From CBDFGQ01 sp965247295 (lineage in GTDB: Bacteria; Chloroflexota; Dehalococcoidia; Lucifugimonadales; JAGWBF01): 64,000 nucleotides of DNA. The stretch lies in NCBI GenBank assembly GCA_965247295.1, contig CBDFGQ010000005.1:186001-250000 (forward strand), read 5' to 3'. Within the stretch, counting starts at the first letter, position 1. The number at the start of each line of letters is the position of its first letter. Below are positions 26,207 through 35,788 of this stretch, in pieces. The notes under the pieces are model-generated. The model did no database searches and was not told the origin of the DNA. It saw only the letters and a list, made by a program, of their open reading frames with translations. A program made the translations under genes and the position numbers.

Positions 26207-26833
26207 TTGGATAATCTAAGGGTGCTGATTGTGGCGGCCGATCCCCTGGCCAGGGCAGGCCTGGCGACCCTTCTGGCCGACCAACCAGGATGCATTATTG
26301 TTGGCCAGATTGGCGTTGAAACCGACCTGGCGGACATGTTGGAGGTCTACGGACCCGACGTAGTCGCGTGGGACATGGGATGGGAACCAGGGCCCCACCT
26401 GGACCTTCTGTCTGACCTACCAGAGTCCGGCCCACCTGTCGCGGCCCTGCTGCCGGATGAAACCCACGCAGCCGTCGCCCGGGCCGCCGGGGCGCGCGGC
26501 CTCCTGCTCCGGGATTCGGATGCCGCGGACATAGTAGCGGCCCTCGTGGCCATCGCCAGGGGCCTGGTGGTGCTCGACCCACAGCTGGCTACCGCTGTGC
26601 CACCAGCTAGAGACCGGTCTCTGGCCCCGCTGATGGGAGACTTGACGCCCCGTGAACAGGAAGTGCTTCGGCTGCTGGCAGATGGACTGCCCAACAAGTC
26701 GATCGCCGAACGGCTCACCGTCAGCGAGCATACCGTCAAGTTCCACGTCGCATCCATCCTGGGCAAGCTGGGTGCTCAGAGTCGCACCGAAGCCGTGGTC
26801 CTTGCCACCCGTTCGGGCCTGCTTCCCCTCTGA
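26207..26833 (+). CDS. NarL/LuxR-type response regulator with degenerate receiver
   Basis: A 208-residue regulator. The C-terminal 65 residues form a clear LuxR HTH (LTPREQEVLRLLADGLPNKS, AERLTVSEHTVKFHVASIL). The N-terminal 120 residues are receiver-like, but the acidic pair is reduced (LIVAADP instead of xxVDDH), and the conserved Lys after beta5 is Arg (GARGLLLRDSD); an Asp at the phosphoacceptor place remains in VVAWDMGW. Phosphorylation may therefore be lost or altered. The TTG start at 26207 has only a weak ribosome-binding site. It is followed on the same strand by two trypsin-like peptidases, its probable targets or partners. Confidence 0.8.
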   Translation: MDNLRVLIVAADPLARAGLATLLADQPGCIIVGQIGVETDLADMLEVYGPDVVAWDMGWEPGPHLDLLSDLPESGPPVAALLPDETHAAVARAAGARGLLLRDSDAADIVAALVAIARGLVVLDPQLATAVPPARDRSLAPLMGDLTPREQEVLRLLADGLPNKSIAERLTVSEHTVKFHVASILGKLGAQSRTEAVVLATRSGLLPL

Positions 26834-26953
26834 CCCCATCCTTTTGCCAGGGCGCACCCTAGCCAAATGGGTAGTGCATGGGCCGCCCACCTCTGGTAAC
26901 TTGACCCTAGAGGTAGAAAGATCCCTTGAAACCGCCGCTGAGGAGGTCAGACT

Positions 26954-27850
26954 ATGGCTAGCGTTCTGTCAAATCTCTCGGACGAACTCGCCACAACGGT
27001 ATCCGGGGCCAGCCAGTGGGTCGTCCGAGTGGAGGCCAGGCGTCGGCTCCCCGCCAGCGGCACGGTCTGGTCTGCAGACGGCCTCATCATCACGGCGCAT
27101 CACGTGGTAGAAGAGGAAGAGAACATCCACATCGGCCTTTCCGACGGGTCCAGTATTCCCGCGGCCCTGGTAGGTCGCGACCCCGCCACCGATGTAGCCC
27201 TGCTACGCGCTGAAGCCCATGGTCTCACGCCTGCTCCGCGGGGCGAGGACGGAACACTGCAAGTGGGGCACCTAGTGTTGGCCCTGGGCAGGCCCGGCAA
27301 GAACGTCCAGGCTACTCTAGGAATCGTTAGCGCCATGGACGATAGCTGGGTCACCCCGGCGGGCGGCCGAGTGGACCGATACCTCCAGACCGACGCCGCC
27401 ATGTACCCAGGATTCTCGGGCGGTCCACTGGTGGACGTGGCGGGAAGTTACCTGGGGCTGAATTCCTCTGCCATCTTGCGGGGTATAACAGTCACCGTAC
27501 CATCAACCAGCGTGGGCCGTGTCGTGGAAACGCTCCTCACCCACGGCCGTATGCGCCGGGGTTATCTTGGAGTGGGCACTCAGCCTGTGCGTCTCCCCAC
27601 AGCGGTTGCCCAGGAACTTGACCAGAAAACGGGGCTCTTAGTAACCTCTGTGGCCTCTGGCAGCACGGCCGAGCAGGGCGGCATACTCCTTGGCGACACC
27701 GTAATTTCTTTCGGCGGGCAGCCGGTGCGGTACATCGATGACCTGCACTTCCTGCTGGCTGAATCCGAAATAGGGGCTAGGGTCACCATACGCATCGTGA
27801 GGGGCGGCAAGATGGAAGAGCTGACGCCGGATATTGGCGAGCGCCCTTAG
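26954..27850 (+). CDS. HtrA-like trypsin-fold peptidase with PDZ domain, no signal peptide
   Basis: A 298-residue S1C-type serine peptidase. The triad is complete: His in ITAHHVV, Asp in ATDVALL, Ser in GFSGGPL. A PDZ domain occupies about residues 195-290 (GYLGVG, GLLVTSVASGSTAEQGG, GDTVISFGG). Unlike normal HtrA/DegP there is no signal peptide or membrane anchor, so the protein should be cytoplasmic. It has AGGAGG about 6 bases before ATG 26954, and the next gene begins a few bases after its stop. Confidence 0.85.
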   Translation: MASVLSNLSDELATTVSGASQWVVRVEARRRLPASGTVWSADGLIITAHHVVEEEENIHIGLSDGSSIPAALVGRDPATDVALLRAEAHGLTPAPRGEDGTLQVGHLVLALGRPGKNVQATLGIVSAMDDSWVTPAGGRVDRYLQTDAAMYPGFSGGPLVDVAGSYLGLNSSAILRGITVTVPSTSVGRVVETLLTHGRMRRGYLGVGTQPVRLPTAVAQELDQKTGLLVTSVASGSTAEQGGILLGDTVISFGGQPVRYIDDLHFLLAESEIGARVTIRIVRGGKMEELTPDIGERP

Positions 27851-27865
27851 ATGAGGGAGGTCCGA

Positions 27866-28456
27866 GTGTCTACCGTTTCGCAGCAGCTTAACGCTGAGAT
27901 GGCATCGGTGGTGGACAACGTTAAGCATGCCATGGTTCAAATCCGCAGCGGTATGGGAGGCGCCGGTGCAGGTACCATCTGGCACGCCGACGGGCTCATC
28001 GTAACAAATGCCCATGTAGTCCAACGCTTTCCCCTGTCGGTTACCCTGGCAGACGGACGCACTCTCCCGGCTCGGCTGCTGGCCAGCGATGCGACCTGCG
28101 ACTTGGCTGCCTTGGTAGTGGATGCCAGCGATCTGCCGACCATTGAGCTGGGGGACACCCGGCATGTGCAGCCGGGACAGTGGGTGCTGGCGCTGGGACA
28201 TCCCTGGGGTGTCCGCTCCGCCGTCACCGCCGGCGTCGTCATAGGGCTGGGTACAGAGTGGCCCCACCCGGTACCGTACGGACGGGACTGGATCGCTGTG
28301 AACCTGCCTTTGAGACCCGGTAACTCAGGGGGACCGCTGATAGACGTGCGTGGACGTCTAGTGGGGATCAATACCATGACAACCGGGCCGGATGTGGCGC
28401 TCGCAGTCCCAGTGCGCACGGCCAAGACGTTCCTGCGTCGGTCCGTGGGTCCCTGA
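27866..28456 (+). CDS. Trypsin-like peptidase without PDZ domain
   Basis: About 196 residues; second S1C-type peptidase in tandem. Triad: His in VTNAHVV, Asp in ATCDLAAL, Ser in GNSGGPL. No signal peptide, no PDZ. GTG 27866 is chosen as start because GGGAGG lies 5 bases upstream; ATG 27851 abuts the preceding stop and has no such site. Being next to the PDZ-bearing peptidase and a regulator suggests a coordinated cytoplasmic proteolysis module (inference). Confidence 0.8.
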   Translation: MSTVSQQLNAEMASVVDNVKHAMVQIRSGMGGAGAGTIWHADGLIVTNAHVVQRFPLSVTLADGRTLPARLLASDATCDLAALVVDASDLPTIELGDTRHVQPGQWVLALGHPWGVRSAVTAGVVIGLGTEWPHPVPYGRDWIAVNLPLRPGNSGGPLIDVRGRLVGINTMTTGPDVALAVPVRTAKTFLRRSVGP

Positions 28457-28593
28457 ACGCCCGCCGTACCTAGCTGCCGGTTGACGCGGCTGGAGGACAC
28501 AACTACAATTGCTTATTCGGAAACCCGCCTGTCTCCGGAAGTCGGCCCACAGCTATCGGCAGGTCCCACCCAGCTAAAGCGCCGCTGAACTCT

Positions 28594-30709
28594 ATGGCAC
28601 GAAACAGGGAAGCCGGACCCACAAAATACCTCCTGGGCGTCGATACTGGAGGGACCTTTACCGACTTCGCCCTCTTCAACGCAGGTACCCAGAGCCTGGT
28701 CCTGTACAAATATCCATCCACCCCCGAAGAACCCTCTGCCGCGCTGGTCGACGGCTTAGAGGAGCTGCTGGCGGGCGAGGGCGTCGTGCCGCAGCAGCTC
28801 TCGGCCCTCTCCCACGGTACTACCGTAGCCATAAATTCGGTGCTGGAGGGGCAGCTCCCCGAGGTCGGTATGATCACGACCCAGGGGTTTCGGGATATCC
28901 TGGAGCTAGCGCGCCAGCGCCGACCCCACCTATACAACCTCGACATAGAGAAGCCCAAACCCCTGGCGCCTCGCCGCCTGCGCCTGGAAGTCCAGGAACG
29001 CGTTGATGCCCAGGGCAACGTGAGTATTCCTCTTGACGAGACAGGGCTAGAGCGCGCCGTGGCCAGGCTCAAGGAGGCCGGGGTCTCCAGCATTGCGGTC
29101 TGCTTTCTTCATTCCTACCGAAACTCGGCCCACGAGCGTAGGGCCCGCGCCGTGCTGAAGAAGCTATTCCCAAAGGCCCTGGTCACCATATCGTCGGAGG
29201 TGCTGAGGGAGTACCGCGAGTTCGAGAGATTACTCCACCACCACCCTCAATGCCGCCCTTCTCCCGGTGATGCATCGTTATCTGGACAGGCTGGGGCGCC
29301 GGGTGCGTAGCATGGGCGTCCCAAGTCCGCCACGCGTCTCCAGCTCCTACGGAGGCACGGTCGCCCTCGGCACAACCAAGGGGCGCCCCATCACCACGTT
29401 GCTCTCGGGGCCCTGCGCCGGGGTCGTCGGGGCCACCGCCGTTGCCTCGGCCAGCGGCTTCAGCGATCTGATCACACTGGACATGGGTGGGACAAGCACC
29501 GATATCTGTCTTGTACAGGAGGGCGCCCCTCTGATCTCCCGGGAGCGCCAGATCGCGGGCTGGCCGGTGCTGGAGTCCTCACTGGACGTCCACTCCATCG
29601 GCGCCGGGGGAGGCAGCGTACTCTCGGTGGACCAGGGTGGCTTTCTCCGTGTCGGACCTCAGAGTGCCGGCGCCCGTCCCGGCCCGGCCTGCTACGATCT
29701 TGGCGGCACCGGTGCCACGTTGACCGACGCAAACGTGGTGGCGGGCCGGTTGAGCCCCAGCAGGGAGCTGGGCGGGAGGGTGAAAATCTCAGCCCCCCTT
29801 GCCCACGAAGCCCTGAAACGGCACGTGGCGGACCCCCTCGGATTTTCCATGGACGGCGCCCTTTACGGTACCTTTGGGGTACTGACGAGCGATCTCACAC
29901 GGGCGGTCCGCGTAGTCTCGGTGGCGCGAGGACACGACCCTCGCACTTTCACCCTGGTCGCCTTCGGTGGAGCGGGGCCGATGCACGCCGCGCAGCTTGC
30001 TGCTGAAATGAGCATCGGCACGGTGCTGGTGCCCGATGCTCCCGGAGTCTTGTGTGCACTGGGACTCCTCATGGCCGATGTCCGGGCCGAGTTCAGCCAG
30101 TCCCATATCCTCTCAGTAGGAGAAGATGGCCGCCGTCACATGGCAGCTGCCGGCCGCACAGTCGAGAGGGTCTTCGCTTCTCTGGAGAGGCGGGCCTCCA
30201 GGTGGCTCGGGTCCGAAGGCATCGACCGGGCCGCCGCCAGCTCCACCCGCATTATAGAGATGAGGTACGCAGGTCAGGGACATCAGATACCCATCGCCAC
30301 AGAGGGATGCGGACCAGGCCCGGATACGCTCAAGCGGCTGGTCGAGGATTTTCACAATGAGTATCAGGGCGACTACGGCTACGCCAGACGAGGCACCCCG
30401 GTGGAGTTGGTCCACTTCCGAGTTCAGGTGCGGGCTCCAGGTCCCCAGCCACGGCTCAGGAGCAGCCCGCCGGGGGACGGCAACTACCGACGTGCTTTCG
30501 TCGAGGTTCGGAACGTCTATCTAGGTGCGGAGTATGGCACCTCGCGCTGCCCCGTGTACTGGAGGCAGCAGCTGGCGCCCGAGGACCGCTTTGTGGGTCC
30601 GGCCATAGTCGAGCAGATGGACTCGACGACGGTGGTGCTTCCAGGACAGGAGGCGTACGTGGACCAATACCGCAGTCTGGTCATATCGGTGAGGAGAGGT
30701 GGCCCGTGA
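28594..30709 (+). pseudogene. hyuA: Hydantoinase/5-oxoprolinase A subunit (hyuA 3), one frameshift
   Basis: HyuA-family ATPase-fold subunit beginning LLGVDTGGTFTDFALF. The frame breaks in the dinucleotide run GAGAGA at 29224-29229: upstream reads REYREFER... wrongly into LLHHHPQ, and the other frame gives DYSTTTLNAALLPVMHRYL, which continues to 30709 with LLSGPCAGVVG, LDMGGTSTDI and GAGGGSVLSVD. A two-base loss (or one-base gain) explains it. The two halves together have about 705 residues, the normal length. The stop overlaps the hyuB 3 start (GTGA). Confidence 0.8.
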
Positions 30710-32457
30710 AGGCCGAAGTCACAGTGGACCCCATACTGAGCGAGGTCATCTCCAACCTCCTTCTTTCGGTCTCAGAGGAGGTGGGCGTGGCCATGATAAG
30801 GGCCGCTCACTCTCCCAACATTCGAGAGCGACGGGACTGCTCGACCGCCATCTTCGACCCCCGGGGCCAGATCATCGCACAGGCACCTTTCGTGCCGATG
30901 CACCTCGGCTCGATGGTGGGTCTCATCGGAGAGGTGTTGAAGCGATTTCCCCGGGAAACGTTGAGCCCGGGAGACGTGTTCCTGGCAAACGATCCGTACC
31001 ACGGGGGCGGCGCCCATCTGCCTGACATCACCGTTCTCTCCCCGGTGTTCTACCGGGATGAGCTGGTGGCTTTCGTGGCCGACATAGCCCATCACGCCGA
31101 CGTTGGGGGGATGGTGCCCGGCAGTGAATCGGCGGCCTGCACCTCCATCTACCAGGAGGGAATACGGCTTCCTCCGGTTCGCGTCTACCCCGAGCTGGGG
31201 GAACGGGACGGCGTCACCCAGATCATCATGTCCAATAGCCGGACACCGGAGGAGCGGTTGGGCGACCTCCAGGCCCAGATGGCGGCGCTGCATGTGGGCG
31301 TGCGGGGGGTGCAGGATGTTTGCGAAAGGTACGGCCCCGCGACGATGCAGGCCTGCACCGATCATTTTCTGGACTACAGCGAAAGACGGATGCGCCAGCT
31401 CATCGGGCAGCTCACGGAGGGCACCTACACCTATGCCGACTACCTGGACAACGATGGCCATGGGGACGTTCCGGTGCGCATCCAGTGTACCGCCAGGGTG
31501 GCCGGAGATACGGTCCACCTCGACTTCACCGGCACCGACCCAGCCATGGCCAGCGGCAAGAACGTCCCGACGGTTGCTACCCTCACGGTGGTCTACTTCG
31601 TGCTCAAGATGCTGTTGGACCCGGACCTTCCTCCCAACTCCGGCACCTACCGGCCGGTCCGCGTCCACGCGCCCGAGGGGTGCCTGGTAAACCCGGTGCC
31701 TCCGGCAGCGGTGGGTGCCCGGGCGCTCACCTGCGCGATTCTCGGGGACGTGGTAGTGGGCGCGCTCGTGCAGGCCATACCCGGGAAGGCCCTCGCGGCA
31801 TCGGGCCCCCACTCGCTCACCACGTACGCAGGGAAACATCGTGACCGAGACCAGGCCTTTGTAGATTACGAGACGTTCGCCGGGGCACTGGGGGCCAGGC
31901 CACACCGGGACGGTACCGACGCGGTACGCATCCACGCCTCGGGTTCCGCCAATCTCCCCGTGGAGAGTCTGGAGCTGGCCTACCCACTTCAGGTGGTCCG
32001 ATACGAGCTGATTCGCGATGGCGGTGGAGCTGGGACCTTCAGGGGCGGGTTGCCCGTGCGGCGGGATACGAGGATACTGGCGCCGGGCACCACCCTCTCC
32101 ACCAGCGCCGACCGGCAGACACACCCGGCCGGCGGCCTCCATGGTGGTCTGTCCGGGGCTTCCAGCCGATTCGTCCTCAATCCCGATTCCGGGGCCGAGC
32201 GCGAAATCCATCCCGTGACAGCCGGGCTCCGGGTGGAGCCGGAGGACGTGGTGAGCGTGCGAACGGCAGGTGGGGGCGGCTACGGCGATCCCCTGGACCG
32301 GGACCCCTCCCAAGTGCTGGCGGACCTGGTGGATGAGCGCATCTCCCCCGGGGCGGCGGAAGGGACCTACGGCGTGGTCATTCGAGACGGAGCAGTTGAC
32401 GCCCCGGCGACGAAGAGGATGCGCCGGCGGCTGCGGCGCAGGGCAGCAGGCCGATGA
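30706..32457 (+). CDS. hyuB: Hydantoinase/5-oxoprolinase B subunit (hyuB 3)
   Basis: A 583-residue HyuB with GTG start overlapping the hyuA 3 stop. Seen: ILSEVISNLLLSVSEEVGVAM, GDVFLANDPYHGGGAHLPD, IAHHADVGGMVPG, NSRTPEERLGDLQAQMAAL, GGGAGTFRGGLPVRRD and AGGGGYGDPLDRDP. It is intact although its partner is frameshifted. It converges with the SelA-like gene, only 9 bases between the stops. Confidence 0.85.
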   Translation: MKAEVTVDPILSEVISNLLLSVSEEVGVAMIRAAHSPNIRERRDCSTAIFDPRGQIIAQAPFVPMHLGSMVGLIGEVLKRFPRETLSPGDVFLANDPYHGGGAHLPDITVLSPVFYRDELVAFVADIAHHADVGGMVPGSESAACTSIYQEGIRLPPVRVYPELGERDGVTQIIMSNSRTPEERLGDLQAQMAALHVGVRGVQDVCERYGPATMQACTDHFLDYSERRMRQLIGQLTEGTYTYADYLDNDGHGDVPVRIQCTARVAGDTVHLDFTGTDPAMASGKNVPTVATLTVVYFVLKMLLDPDLPPNSGTYRPVRVHAPEGCLVNPVPPAAVGARALTCAILGDVVVGALVQAIPGKALAASGPHSLTTYAGKHRDRDQAFVDYETFAGALGARPHRDGTDAVRIHASGSANLPVESLELAYPLQVVRYELIRDGGGAGTFRGGLPVRRDTRILAPGTTLSTSADRQTHPAGGLHGGLSGASSRFVLNPDSGAEREIHPVTAGLRVEPEDVVSVRTAGGGGYGDPLDRDPSQVLADLVDERISPGAAEGTYGVVIRDGAVDAPATKRMRRRLRRRAAGR

Positions 32458-32466
32458 CTATGATCC

Positions 32467-33604
32467 CTAGCTGGACAGGACCTCACGCATCCGCTCGGCG
32501 ACGACACTGTCTTCGCCCTCCCTCAAGGTGTGGACGGCCACCCGTATCTGGCCACCATCGACTCTCACCCGAATTGGGGGATCCCCATCCCTGAGGGCCT
32601 GCTCTATCGAGGCAGCCGTCTTCCCCAGCGCCGATTCGTCGAAGGTAATGCGCAGGAGAAACCACGGGCCCTGGCGCTCCCGGTAGCGTTCAGTCGTTAC
32701 ATGGGGAACGTTCGTCAACGCCCGGGCAATGGTGTGGATTCGTTCCTCCTGGACCGCGAACCGGTCCTCGTGGTTCATGGTCGAACCACTCACGCAGGGC
32801 CACCACCGTGGCAACCACCTCCTGACGGTCCACCTTGTCTCCTCTGCCCAGAGAGGCGCTACCTTGAGTCTCAAAGCTAATGAAGTTGTGGAGGGCGGCG
32901 GCCTCCACCATATCCTTCCGTCCGCACAGCACGCCGGTCGAGTTGGCGGAGCCGAAATACTTGGCGCCAAAACAGACTAGCTCCTCCCCACTTCCGGCAA
33001 GCCAGGTCATTCGCTCCAGGGGATAGATCTCGGCGGCTGCGTCCACCAGGACTGCCACACCCCTCCGGCTGGCGATGCTGACCACCTCGGCTATTGACAG
33101 AACACCCTCATCATCCTCTGCTCTCGCCAGGTACAGAATCCCGGCGGTCCTGGGCCCGATGGCCTCCTCCAGCTGTTCCGCCGTGGTCCCACGCTCGTCT
33201 CCAACGTCCACCAGCTTCCCACCAGGCACGGTCACGCACCGTTCGTACGGGTAGTGCATGGACTTCTGCAAAAGGAACTCGTCCTTCATGCCGGAGGTAT
33301 CGGGGAGCCGGGCTATATTCTCAGATTCCTTGCCGGTCATAATGCCGGCGGCGCCCAGCACCATGGCGGCAAAACACCCCGAAGTGACCAGCGCCGCTTC
33401 GGCCCCCAGGAGGTTGGCCACGGCTATGCCGGACTTTTCCAGCAGCTCTTCCATCTCAACGAAGTATTCGTTGGCGTCCTCCATCGCGGCGCGCGCCGTG
33501 GGCCCCATAATGGACCCTCCCAACACCGTTGCATTCCCCGAGGCGTTGATAATCCGCCTGACCCCCAGCTCCTGCAAGACGTCTCTTGTCTCCGTAGTGC
33601 CCAT
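32467..33604 (-). pseudogene. SelA-like PLP-dependent enzyme, frameshifted near 32780
   Basis: PLP fold-type I enzyme of the SelA/D-glucosaminate-6-phosphate ammonia-lyase group. Starts GVRRIINASGNATVLGGSIMG with a strong AGGAGGAGG site; cofactor region VLVDAAAEIYPLER; probable PLP Lys in CFGAKYFGSANSTG. After ALREWFD the frame is lost at 32779-32780 and continues one frame over as MNHEDRFAVQEERIHTIARAL down to 32467. One extra base explains the break; the total is about 378 residues, a normal length. Members of this group mostly are not true selenocysteine synthases, and its neighbour is an agmatinase-like gene, so amino-acid or amino-sugar metabolism is more likely. Confidence 0.75.
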
Positions 33605-33685
33605 TCCCCTCCTCCTTCAAGCTGTACTCATCTCGCCCATGACAGGACGGCGCGCCGATTCTAGACTCCCCGTCTGCTGCTCCAG

Positions 33686-34699
33686 CTACTCAGGCAGCTT
33701 GACCTTGTCGAAGAGGAAGGGGCTCAAGGCGTTAACCAGTCCCCTGGCGGCGAGGATAACGGTCAACCCCGAGGGGTCCAGATTAGGAGCTACCTCACAG
33801 AGGTCCAGCGCTCCCATCGCCTGGTATCCACTCAATATATCCATCATCTGCAAGAACTCCCTTGCCCGGATACCCTCGAACTCGGGTGCGCCGGTGCCGG
33901 GAGACTCGGAGGCATCAACCACGTCTATGTCCACACTCACGTATACCGCGTCCGTGCCATCCGCCGCCACCGCCATCGCCTCCCGTATCACATCTTCGAT
34001 GCCACGCTCCAGGATGGTCTTGGAGGTCAGCATCGTCAGATGGTGCTCACGCCTCAGCCGTTCCTGGTCTACCGTCAAGCCGGCGTTGACGCCTACCCAT
34101 GCCAGGTTTTTGTAGGAGACCATGGGATTCTCGCTGATACGACGCACCATGGTCCCATGATTGTAGCGACCCCCACCGGGCCCCATGTCGTCGCGGAAGT
34201 CGGAGTGACTATCGATGTGGATATGTCCCAGGCGAGCCGCGGATGTTCGCTCCGCAATGCCCTTGGCGAATCCCTCGAAGGCAGGGTAGGTGATATAGTG
34301 GTCCCCTCCCAGCACCGCCGGGAAGGCACCTCTCTTGACCACCTCCGACATCCCCTGAATGACGGACTCGGTGGTACGCATGAGATCGGTGGGATAGATG
34401 TTGAAGTCCCCGAGGTCGGCTATGTTGGGCTTGTCCTTGAGGCGCACTCCTTCCCGAGTGTTGACGTCGATTCGCGTCTTTTCCGGCGCTATCTCCAGTA
34501 TGGTGCGGCTGGCAAGAGAGGCTTCGCGAATGCCCCTTGGACCGTAGCGGGCCCCGATCCGCCCTACAGGGATGCCGTTGTCAATGGGTACCCCGGCGAC
34601 CACCGCCATCCCCTCTGCAAGCTGATCGAACTCGATGCCCGGTGCCCCGAAAAAGGAGACGAGTCCACCATAGTAAGGCAACGGCTCTCGCTGATACAT
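33686..34699 (-). CDS. Agmatinase/arginase-family ureohydrolase
   Basis: A 337-residue Mn-dependent ureohydrolase releasing urea (or ammonia) from guanidino/formimino compounds. Metal ligands: His in VLGGDHYIT, the Asp/His set in HIDSHSDFRDD, and Asp in VSVDIDVVD. It is somewhat longer than the usual 290-310 residues because of an N-terminal extension (MYQREPLPYYGGLVSF). Other family activities (guanidinobutyrase, proclavaminate amidinohydrolase, formiminoglutamase) cannot be excluded. Upstream of the SelA-like gene on the same strand with an 81-base gap. Confidence 0.8.
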   Translation of the reverse strand: MYQREPLPYYGGLVSFFGAPGIEFDQLAEGMAVVAGVPIDNGIPVGRIGARYGPRGIREASLASRTILEIAPEKTRIDVNTREGVRLKDKPNIADLGDFNIYPTDLMRTTESVIQGMSEVVKRGAFPAVLGGDHYITYPAFEGFAKGIAERTSAARLGHIHIDSHSDFRDDMGPGGGRYNHGTMVRRISENPMVSYKNLAWVGVNAGLTVDQERLRREHHLTMLTSKTILERGIEDVIREAMAVAADGTDAVYVSVDIDVVDASESPGTGAPEFEGIRAREFLQMMDILSGYQAMGALDLCEVAPNLDPSGLTVILAARGLVNALSPFLFDKVKLPE

Positions 34700-34739
34700 A
34701 GAGTACCTCCTTTGATCACCAACCCGAAATCAAATCGCC

Positions 34740-35018
34740 TCAGCGGTCCTCATTGTTTATCTTCTTGCCTGTCTCCTCGTCAAGGGCCAACTGCCTCCGA
34801 GCTTTTCGTATTGCGGCCTCGTCTTCCGGACTCAAGGGGCCACCAAGCCTTTGATCTCCCTGTTTGTATCCCGCTGGTAGTCCTAGCCACTCGCCAGTGT
34901 CGCCGTAATGTTCAATGGCCCTGGACAGTAGCGAAGAGTTCTGATCGTCCAAGCCCCCAAAAACTGACCTGCATTCATTCAGGAACTCTGAAATCTCAAG
35001 GGTGGGGATTACTGACAT
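34740..35018 (-). CDS. Small hypothetical protein, 92 aa
   Basis: Unrecognised, soluble, charged C-terminus (SPEDEAAIRKARRQLALDEE). ATG 35018 lies 23 bases before the end of the preceding small gene, so translation is probably coupled. AT-richer than neighbours. Confidence 0.45.
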   Translation of the reverse strand: MSVIPTLEISEFLNECRSVFGGLDDQNSSLLSRAIEHYGDTGEWLGLPAGYKQGDQRLGGPLSPEDEAAIRKARRQLALDEETGKKINNEDR

Positions 35019-35247
35019 CAGCGAAACGACGGTCCCATGTGTCCTGGTAAAATTTCCTTATTCCCCACTTTCCCTCCTCACACCAAGCGTCAAAGTAGCT
35101 TTGGTACTTTCCACCGGCCTGGAGCCTAGTCAAATTACCCACGCGTCTTTCCTGTACGTACAGATCTAGAGCGTTCACCCATCCGCGCAAGTTAGGGGCC
35201 AGCATGCCCTTTAACATTGCGATATAACCCAGATCATTATGCTGCAT
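34996..35247 (-). CDS. Small hypothetical protein, 83 aa
   Basis: Unrecognised, aromatic-rich (GGKYQSYFDAWCEEGKWGIR, KFYQDTWDRRF). ATG 35247 is chosen because GAGGGGG stands about 8 bases upstream; a GTG at 35310 is possible. It overlaps the next small gene by 23 bases. The pair could be a toxin-antitoxin-like unit by size and overlap, but no motif supports that. Confidence 0.45.
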   Translation of the reverse strand: MQHNDLGYIAMLKGMLAPNLRGWVNALDLYVQERRVGNLTRLQAGGKYQSYFDAWCEEGKWGIRKFYQDTWDRRFADVSNPHP

Positions 35248-35414
35248 GGCAAACCCCCTCGTGGCAGGGTTGGTTTCTTGCGACAACCAGCGCTCCCATG
35301 CTAGGGCCACTCGGGGGCATAGGCTACCCCGTATGCCCTCCCTACCATGGGGAAGTCCGTCGCAGGCCTATTATAACGCTGTAGTTACCTCACACCCAGG
35401 AACCCGGTCACAGT

Positions 35415-35711
35415 TCATAACCGGGTATGGTCACCGACCAGCAAGCAGTTGCCGGCCAGCTCCAGCGTGACTCCCTGCCTCACCTTGCTCTGAGCCGTTG
35501 GGTCCAGGAGGAAGGACATGTCGCTGTGAGTGTGCAGATCGATAAACCCGGGAGAGACGGCCAGTCCGCCGGCCTCCACCGTCTTGGTGGCCGGCCCATC
35601 GAGGAGTCCAATGGCAACGATGTCGCCGTTCACCGCGGCAACGTCGGCGGTGTAGGGAACACTGCCGGTCCCATCGAAGACAAATCCGTTCTTGATCAGC
35701 ATGTCATACAT
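35415..35711 (-). pseudogene. N-terminal relic of an N-acyl-D-amino-acid deacylase
   Basis: Reads MYDMLIKNGFVFDGTGS, then GFIDLHTHSDMSFLLDP and KVRQGVTLELAGNC, the first 90 residues of a D-aminoacylase with its HxH site and the Cys of the GNCG motif. Directly after GNC the homology ends and a stop follows. Nothing of the remaining 400 residues is present, so this is a truncated gene. Confidence 0.75.
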
Positions 35712-35788
35712 GCCAAAGGCTTCCCAGTCAAGCTGGCCCGAGTATAGCACCGCCATGTGGAGTTGGGTAATTGGAGGTCCGGCCCGCA

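Noticed and set aside
32467..33604. The SelA-like gene as evidence for selenocysteine synthesis
   Set aside because: Its sequence and context suit the broader SelA-like amino-acid/amino-sugar lyase group, and it is frameshifted; it does not support the UGA hypothesis.
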